From: Anaerobacillus sp.
Lineage (GTDB): Bacteria > Bacillota > Bacilli > Bacillales_H > Anaerobacillaceae
Direction of reading: 5' to 3'
NCBI GenBank assembly: GCA_007120055.1
Contig: SKOL01000067.1
Coordinates: forward strand, 1-12,016
DNA length: 12,016 bases
The translations under genes were made by a program, and so were the position numbers. Of the stretch, positions 8,000 to 12,016 are shown in pieces. Under the pieces are notes generated by a model. That model did not search any database. It saw only the letters and a program-made list of their open reading frames with translations, and was not told the DNA's origin. Position 1 is the stretch's first letter. Each line of letters opens with the position of its first letter.

Positions 8000-9268
8000 A
8001 TGTACGAGAATTTTACTAATGGTCAAATATTAAAGCAATATGTTCAAGAAGTAGAAGGAAAAATTAAAAATATACATACACAAATCGATGAAACGATTGA
8101 GGCGAATCAATTAAATATTTTACAAGCTTTTCGCGCGCATCAAGTTGCTGATTTTCACTTTACCCCATCCACTGGCTATGGTTACGATGATGTCGGTAGA
8201 GATACGTTAGAAGCGATATATGCCAAAGTATTTGGAGGAGAAGCAGCAATTGTACGCCCGCAAATAATTTCAGGAACACATGCGATCGCCACTTGTTTGT
8301 TCGGATGCTTGCGACCGAATGACGAATTACTTTATATTACAGGGCAACCTTATGACACATTAGAAGAAGTCGTCGGAATAAGAGGAAATGGTAATGGTTC
8401 ACTTAAAGAGTTTAACATTTCTTACGATTTCGTTGATCTTACGACAAATGGTGAAATTAATTTTGAAGAAGTTGCTCGAAAAATAAAGTCGAATACGAAA
8501 ATGATTGGGATACAACGTTCGAAAGGTTACGCTAATCGTCCTTCGTTTACGATCAAGCAAATAGAAGAAATGATAAAGTTTGTTAAGGAAGAAAAGCCTG
8601 ATGTGATCGTGTTTGTTGATAATTGTTATGGTGAGTTTGTCGAGACAATGGAACCTTGTCATGTCGGAGCGGATTTAATTGCAGGCTCACTCATTAAAAA
8701 TCCTGGTGGTGGAATCGTAAAAACTGGTGGCTATATTGTTGGTAAAGAACATTTAGTTGATTTAGCATCTTATCGCTTAGCAGCGCCTGGAATTGGAAGA
8801 GAAGGGGGAGCATCCTTATATAGTTTACAAGAAATGTACCAAGGTTTCTTTTTAGCTCCTCATGTAGTTGGACAAGCGTTAAAAGGAGCAGTTCTTACTG
8901 CAGCTTTTCTTGAAGCGCTAAAATTTACAACAGATCCGAAATGGGATGCCGATAGAACAGACTTAATACAATCTGTTCAATTTAATGACGAAAAAACAAT
9001 GGTTACGTTTTGCCAAGGTATTCAACTAGCTTCGGCAATTAATGCTCACGTTACTCCTTACCCTAGTTCGATGCCGGGATATGAAGATGATGTAATCATG
9101 GCCGCGGGAACATTTATCCAAGGAGCGAGCATTGAGCTTTCTGCTGACGGACCAATTCGTCCTCCCTTTATTGCATATGTCCAAGGTGGTTTAACATATA
9201 GTCATGTGAAAATTGGGATCCTTACTGCCGTTGATCACTTAATGAATAATGGATTACTAAAATTATAA
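8000..9268 (+). CDS. ynbB: YnbB-type PLP-dependent enzyme (methionine gamma-lyase/aluminium-resistance family)
   Basis: This 422-aa fold-type I PLP protein belongs to the family named Met_gamma_lyase or 'aluminium resistance protein'. The PLP lysine is Lys233 in AGSLIKNPGGG; VDNCYGEF, upstream, supplies the Asp that pairs with the cofactor ring nitrogen. Other family segments are STGYGYDDVGRDTLE near residue 57 and RPQIISGTHAI near 92. The enzyme's physiological substrate is not firmly established; a C–S lyase role is inferred from the fold. ATG 8000 follows AAAAGGAG (7987–7994), which overlaps the hflX stop, leaving an 11-base gap. The hflX–ynbB–glnRA order is the same in B. subtilis. A terminator follows, so it does not read strongly into glnR. 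Confidence 0.93.
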   Translation: MYENFTNGQILKQYVQEVEGKIKNIHTQIDETIEANQLNILQAFRAHQVADFHFTPSTGYGYDDVGRDTLEAIYAKVFGGEAAIVRPQIISGTHAIATCLFGCLRPNDELLYITGQPYDTLEEVVGIRGNGNGSLKEFNISYDFVDLTTNGEINFEEVARKIKSNTKMIGIQRSKGYANRPSFTIKQIEEMIKFVKEEKPDVIVFVDNCYGEFVETMEPCHVGADLIAGSLIKNPGGGIVKTGGYIVGKEHLVDLASYRLAAPGIGREGGASLYSLQEMYQGFFLAPHVVGQALKGAVLTAAFLEALKFTTDPKWDADRTDLIQSVQFNDEKTMVTFCQGIQLASAINAHVTPYPSSMPGYEDDVIMAAGTFIQGASIELSADGPIRPPFIAYVQGGLTYSHVKIGILTAVDHLMNNGLLKL

Positions 9269-9276
9269 AAGATAGG

Positions 9277-9325
9277 TCAGCCTAATCAAGAGCTTATAAT
9301 TGCTTATTGATAAGGCTGATTTTTT
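9277..9325 (+). terminator. Rho-independent terminator after ynbB
   Basis: TCAGCCT (9277–9283) pairs with AGGCTGA (9313–9319). After one A/A mismatch the stem continues with AATCAA-type pairing (9285–9289 with 9307–9311) and AGC (9291–9293) with GCT (9302–9304). Six T residues follow (9320–9325). It ends the hflX–ynbB transcript. Confidence 0.9.
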
Positions 9326-9332
9326 GATTTAG

Positions 9333-9364
9333 TTGGTTTGTTGGATAGTTGGTTAGTGGGTGGT
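9333..9364 (+). repeat. Degenerate 8-bp tandem array, G/T-rich
   Basis: Successive octamers read TTGGTTTG, TTGGATAG, TTGGTTAG and TGGGTGGT, roughly a TTGGnTAG unit with GG every eight bases. The stretch up to about 9415 stays unusually G-rich on the + strand compared with the window (for example GAGGAGGCGG and GTGGGGCG). No gene fits here. It lies between the ynbB terminator and the glnRA control region. Confidence 0.5.
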
Positions 9365-9432
9365 TATGCTGAAGCGAGGAGGCGGTGCCCTTTATTAGGT
9401 GTTCGTGGGGCGTCGACATGAAGGTTTTGGTA

Positions 9433-9449
9433 TGTTAGAAAACCTGACA
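9433..9449 (+). promoter_or_regulatory. GlnR/TnrA box 1
   Basis: TGTTAGAAAACCTGACA matches the TGTNAN7TNACA consensus at every fixed position. It lies upstream of the glnR promoter and is the farthest of three sites. GlnR represses glnRA when nitrogen is plentiful; TnrA recognises the same consensus. Confidence 0.85.
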
Positions 9450-9458
9450 TAGTTTTTA

Positions 9459-9475
9459 TGTTAACTAAGCTCACA
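9459..9475 (+). promoter_or_regulatory. GlnR/TnrA box 2
   Basis: TGTTAACTAAGCTCACA is a second perfect match to TGTNAN7TNACA, starting 26 bases after box 1 and ending four bases before the -35 hexamer. The near two-and-a-half-turn spacing is compatible with two GlnR dimers bound side by side. Confidence 0.85.
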
Positions 9476-9479
9476 TGTA

Positions 9480-9506
9480 TTGACACCTTTAGTGACATCA
9501 TGTAAT
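9480..9506 (+). promoter_or_regulatory. Sigma-A promoter of glnRA
   Basis: A perfect -35 TTGACA (9480–9485) is followed by TGTAAT (9501–9506, 5/6 match) at a 15-base spacing; TAATCT (9503–9508) at 17 bases is a poorer alternative. The glnR start codon lies about 30 bases downstream and the GlnR boxes overlap or flank it. Confidence 0.75.
9481..9497 (+). promoter_or_regulatory. GlnR box 3, overlapping the -35 (one mismatch)
   Basis: TGACACCTTTAGTGACA fits TGTNAN7TNACA with a single mismatch (A at the third base) and begins 22 bases after box 2. It covers most of the -35 hexamer and the spacer, the position where a bound repressor would directly block RNA polymerase. Part of the match comes from the -35 itself, so confidence is lower than for boxes 1 and 2. 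Confidence 0.6.
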
Positions 9507-9537
9507 CTTGAAATAACAAATCAGAGGGGGGAGTCAA

Positions 9538-9939
9538 ATGGGAGATCGTATTAGACGAAATATGCCCCTTTTCCCAATTGGGATTGTCAAAAAGTTAACG
9601 GAGTTATCAGCGAGACAGATTCGATATTATGAGGAGCATGGTTTAATCCAACCGTCTCGTACTAATGGTAATCAACGGTTATTTTCATTCAATGATGTCG
9701 ATCGTTTATTAGAGATAAAAGAATTAATCGATCAAGGAGTTAACATTTCTGGCATTAAACAAATCTTTACCATGAAACAAGCAGAGAAAACAAAGAAAGT
9801 TGAAAGCTTTCACTCTCCCGAAAGAAAAGAGCTTACCGATCAACAACTGCGAAGTTACTTAAAAAGTGAACTAATGATGGCGGGGCGATTTGGAAAGGCT
9901 TCGTTAATTCAAGGAGAGTTATCAAGATTTTTTCATTAA
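9538..9939 (+). CDS. glnR: Glutamine synthetase repressor GlnR (MerR family)
   Basis: GlnR represses glnRA and other nitrogen genes during nitrogen excess; feedback-inhibited glutamine synthetase activates its DNA binding through the GlnR C-terminal tail. The protein has the MerR-type winged helix: [21 protein letters not shown] (about residues 5–25), [12 protein letters not shown] (26–37) and [12 protein letters not shown] (46–57). A short coiled segment and the C-terminal tail ending ELSRFFH, typical of GlnR, follow. Its 133 aa are close to the 135 of B. subtilis GlnR. ATG 9538 follows a G-rich ribosome binding site, GAGGGGGGAG (9524–9533). Three GlnR boxes upstream fit autoregulation, and glnA follows 91 bases later. 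Confidence 0.97.
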   Translation: MGDRIRRNMPLFPIGIVKKLTELSARQIRYYEEHGLIQPSRTNGNQRLFSFNDVDRLLEIKELIDQGVNISGIKQIFTMKQAEKTKKVESFHSPERKELTDQQLRSYLKSELMMAGRFGKASLIQGELSRFFH

Positions 9940-10030
9940 TAGCTTACGAATCATCTTTTCAGTAAACGAAGTTGCTGCTTAATGATGGTTAGTATAAATT
10001 ACACAAAATTTTAGGAGGAGTTATTAAATT

Positions 10031-11368
10031 ATGGAACCAAAGTTTACTAGAGAAGACATTATGAAAATGGCTGATGAGGAAAATGTAAGGTTTATTCGCT
10101 TACAATTTACAGATTTATTAGGGATTATTAAAAACGTAGAAATTCCTGTTGGTCAATTACCAAAAGCGTTAGACAACTTAATGATGTTTGACGGCTCATC
10201 AATTGAAGGGTTTGTGCGAATTGAAGAATCTGATATGTACTTATATCCGGACTTAGACACATGGGTAGTTTTTCCGTGGACTAGTGAAAAAGGAAAGGTT
10301 GCTCGTTTAATTTGTGATATTTATGATGCGTCAGGTGTACCGTTTGAAGGTGACCCTCGAGGAGTTTTAAAACGTGTACTAGCAGAAGCAGAAAAAATGG
10401 GATTCACTTCATTTAATATCGGTCCAGAACCTGAATTTTTCTTATTTAAAGTTGATGAAAAGGGCGACCCGACTTTAGAATTAAATGATAAAGGTGGTTA
10501 TTTTGACTTAGCTCCTACGGATCTTGGGGAAAATTGTCGCCGTGATATCGTTTTAGAGCTTGAAGATATGGGATTTGAAATTGAAGCTTCTCACCATGAG
10601 GTAGCCCCTGGGCAACACGAAATTGACTTTAAATATGCTGATGCTATAACGACATGCGACAATATTCAAACATTTAAACTTGTAGTTAAAACAATTGCAA
10701 GAAAGCATGGGTTGCATGCTACGTTTATGCCTAAGCCATTATTTGGAGTAAATGGATCAGGAATGCACTGCAATATGTCATTATTTAAAGGAAAAGAAAA
10801 TGTTTTTTATGATCCATCTACTGAAACTGGTTTGAGTGAAACGGCGATGCAATTTTTAGCGGGAACGATTAAACACGCTGAAGCTTTCACAGCGATTACT
10901 AATCCGACAGTAAACTCTTATAAACGATTAGTTCCAGGCTATGAAGCACCTTGTTATGTTGCGTGGTCAATGCGTAACCGTAGCCCGTTAATTCGAATTC
11001 CGGCTTCTCGTGGTTTAAGTACGCGTGTAGAAGTACGTAGCCCAGACCCAGCAGCTAATCCGTATTTAGCAATGGCGGTTATGCTAGCAGCTGGACTTGA
11101 TGGTATTAAAAATAAACTTACTCCACCACCTTCAACAGACCGTAACATTTATGTTATGAACAAACAAGAGCGTGTTGAAGAAGGAATTAACGATCTTCCT
11201 GCAACATTGAAAGAAGCGATTAACAAACTTCAAGAAAATGAAGTAATCTCTGGCGCTCTAGGTGCTCATGCATTAGAACACTTCGTAGAAGCAAAAGAAA
11301 TTGAGTGGGATATGTTCCGCACGCAAGTTCACCCGTGGGAGCGCGAGCAATATATTACTTCTTATTAA
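10031..11368 (+). CDS. glnA: Glutamine synthetase, type I-alpha
   Basis: GlnA makes glutamine from glutamate, ammonium and ATP as a dodecamer in the cytoplasm, and also signals nitrogen status to GlnR and TnrA. Key segments are FDGSSIEGF (residues 53–61) with Arg63, the counterpart of B. subtilis Arg62 used in feedback inhibition; GPEPEFFLF (131–139); [11 protein letters not shown] (188–198); VNGSGMHCN; and [17 protein letters not shown] from Asn291, with Glu305 in the Glu-flap. The protein is 445 aa, the I-alpha length, so it is controlled by feedback rather than adenylylation. AGGAGGAG (10013–10020) lies ten bases before ATG 10031, a slightly long spacing. It is cotranscribed with glnR. The 91-bp gap holds a TATAAA (9993–9998) but no good -35. 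Confidence 0.98.
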   Translation: MEPKFTREDIMKMADEENVRFIRLQFTDLLGIIKNVEIPVGQLPKALDNLMMFDGSSIEGFVRIEESDMYLYPDLDTWVVFPWTSEKGKVARLICDIYDASGVPFEGDPRGVLKRVLAEAEKMGFTSFNIGPEPEFFLFKVDEKGDPTLELNDKGGYFDLAPTDLGENCRRDIVLELEDMGFEIEASHHEVAPGQHEIDFKYADAITTCDNIQTFKLVVKTIARKHGLHATFMPKPLFGVNGSGMHCNMSLFKGKENVFYDPSTETGLSETAMQFLAGTIKHAEAFTAITNPTVNSYKRLVPGYEAPCYVAWSMRNRSPLIRIPASRGLSTRVEVRSPDPAANPYLAMAVMLAAGLDGIKNKLTPPPSTDRNIYVMNKQERVEEGINDLPATLKEAINKLQENEVISGALGAHALEHFVEAKEIEWDMFRTQVHPWEREQYITSY

Positions 11369-11428
11369 TTGCAATTTTGTAAAGCTTACTTTTAGAGATG
11401 AGTCAAAATAGTTTAAATAATATATAAG

Positions 11429-11480
11429 CGAGGGTGTCTTATGAGTGTCAATCACTTATGGGACACCCTCGTTTTATTTT
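11429..11480 (+). terminator. Rho-independent terminator after glnA
   Basis: CGAGGGTGTC (11429–11438) pairs perfectly with GACACCCTCG (11462–11471). The stem extends inward through three wobble pairs to AGTG/CACT (11444–11447 with 11453–11456), giving about 19 pairs around a TCAAT loop. TTTTATTTT (11472–11480) follows. The outer arm shares TTATGGGACA with the palindrome after hfq. Confidence 0.92.
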
Positions 11481-11534
11481 CGTCTAGGAAATTATAAATA
11501 CAAATCATTTGTGGATAACATACTAACACGAAAG

Positions 11535-11676
11535 GTGTCTAGCTTCAGCGCCTAGCCCTTCGAGCGCTTCGATCCATCGATATTTATCTACTCGAAGATG
11601 CTAAATCAAGAGGAGATAAATCGTCGCTGGCCCTCCACCGCTTTTCAGGGCTGACCAAGGCGCTTGCGCTTTTCTT
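11535..11676. repeat. Structured dispersed repeat, Bacillaceae type
   Basis: The element opens with GTGTCTAGCTTCAGCGCC and closes with CAAGGCGCTTGCGCTTTTCTT. I recognise these ends from a repeat scattered through intergenic regions of many Bacillaceae; copy number here is not testable. AGCGCCTAGCCC (11547–11558) pairs with GGGCT and AGGCGCT (11648–11652 and 11658–11664) across a GACCA bulge. An inner stem forms between ATTTATCT and CTC (11582–11593) and GAG and AGATAAAT (11610–11621). Its base composition is richer in G+C than the surrounding AT-rich DNA. No coding frame explains it. The span between it and the next start (11677–11766) is AT-rich with nothing I can name. Confidence 0.65.
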
Positions 11677-11766
11677 GCTTCGGATCGATTTATGATACGT
11701 TTTTCACTTACATCTATATTCTTACATACATATATACATAGAATTTTTCTCGAAAGATGTGAGAAT

Positions 11767-12016
11767 ATGAACATTAAATGGCTAACGGAATCAATTAGCG
11801 ACTATTATTTTGAGATATTAAAAATGAGTGGGGAGTTAATTGTTGATGAAAGCGATATTAACCAACTAGCAAATGAAAAGTCAGAATATGTGATCATGCT
11901 TAGTGATAGTATTAAAGAGAAGTTTGAACAATCGTTTCAGCACTACTTCTTAAATATTGGAATTGACCTAGATACAAATAAGCTAATCATGGATATGGAA
12001 CGTGATAAAGGGGTTA
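11767..12016 (+). CDS. Hypothetical protein, N-terminal part (runs off the window)
   Basis: An open frame starts at ATG 11767 and stays open for 83 codons to the right edge. It begins MNIKWLTESISDYYFEIL and continues with an acidic, helix-rich sequence including ESDINQLANEKSEYVIMLSDS and a later IGIDLDTNKLIMDMERDKG segment. I see no signal peptide, membrane segment or known motif. The ribosome binding site is poor (GAAAGATGTGA at 11752–11762), though the absence of stops and the amino-acid mix look like a real gene. It lies beyond the glnA terminator and the structured repeat, so it is a separate unit. I do not recognise the family. Confidence 0.65.
   Translation, partial: MNIKWLTESISDYYFEILKMSGELIVDESDINQLANEKSEYVIMLSDSIKEKFEQSFQHYFLNIGIDLDTNKLIMDMERDKGV

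Noticed and set aside
8399..8662. Minus-strand frame inside ynbB
   Set aside because: It is antisense to the PLP enzyme's core and has no support for translation.
9972..9998. Internal promoter between glnR and glnA (TTGCTG, 15 bases, TATAAA)
   Set aside because: The -35 matches at only three positions and the spacing is short; cotranscription from the glnR promoter explains glnA.
10954..11455. Two minus-strand frames over the end of glnA
   Set aside because: One is antisense to glnA; the other starts inside the glnA terminator hairpin. Neither has a promoter or ribosome binding site.
1..12016. CRISPR array, tRNA, rRNA, insertion sequence or toxin–antitoxin pair
   Set aside because: I read both strands for regular spaced repeats, cloverleaf-like segments, transposase motifs and small paired genes and found none.

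Overview
The window is AT-rich and reads as the chromosome of an endospore-forming Bacillaceae bacterium. The evidence is the gene order mutS–mutL–(methyltransferase)–miaA–hfq … spoVK–hflX–ynbB–glnR–glnA, which follows the Bacillus subtilis order, together with the spore gene spoVK, Bacillus-type Shine-Dalgarno sites, frequent GTG/TTG starts, and GlnR boxes ahead of glnRA. The species cannot be fixed from the sequence; an alkaliphilic or environmental Bacillus relative is a reasonable guess.

Layout. Positions 1–2026 hold the last codons of mutS, then mutL (mismatch repair) and a clean terminator. A sigma-A promoter then starts a three-gene run: an RsmJ-like SAM methyltransferase of unknown substrate, miaA (tRNA prenylation) and hfq (RNA chaperone). 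It ends in an unusual 117-bp composite palindrome. On the opposite strand lies a tyrosine-recombinase-like gene that has lost three of the family's catalytic residues but is otherwise intact. It sits between hfq and spoVK, where B. subtilis carries nrdIEF, ymaB and cwlC. Next come spoVK (spore maturation AAA ATPase) with a terminator, and the tightly coupled pair hflX (ribosome-associated GTPase) and ynbB (PLP enzyme), also with a terminator. The last full unit is glnR–glnA: three GlnR-type boxes and a sigma-A promoter, the MerR-family repressor, and glutamine synthetase I-alpha. It ends in a strong terminator whose outer arms resemble the palindrome after hfq. The right end has a structured element with a start and end that I recognise as typical of a dispersed Bacillaceae repeat, followed by the beginning of an unrecognised gene that runs off the window.

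How the parts work together. Most genes are housekeeping: mismatch repair (MutS/MutL), translation and RNA maintenance (MiaA, Hfq, HflX, probably the methyltransferase), sporulation (SpoVK) and nitrogen control. GlnR represses its own operon when the feedback-inhibited glutamine synthetase signals glutamine excess.

I see no CRISPR array, tRNA, rRNA, insertion sequence or convincing new multi-gene system. The items most worth a second look are the catalytically degenerate recombinase at a variable locus, the two palindromes that share a core, the structured repeat at 11535–11676, the methyltransferase, and the triple GlnR operator.
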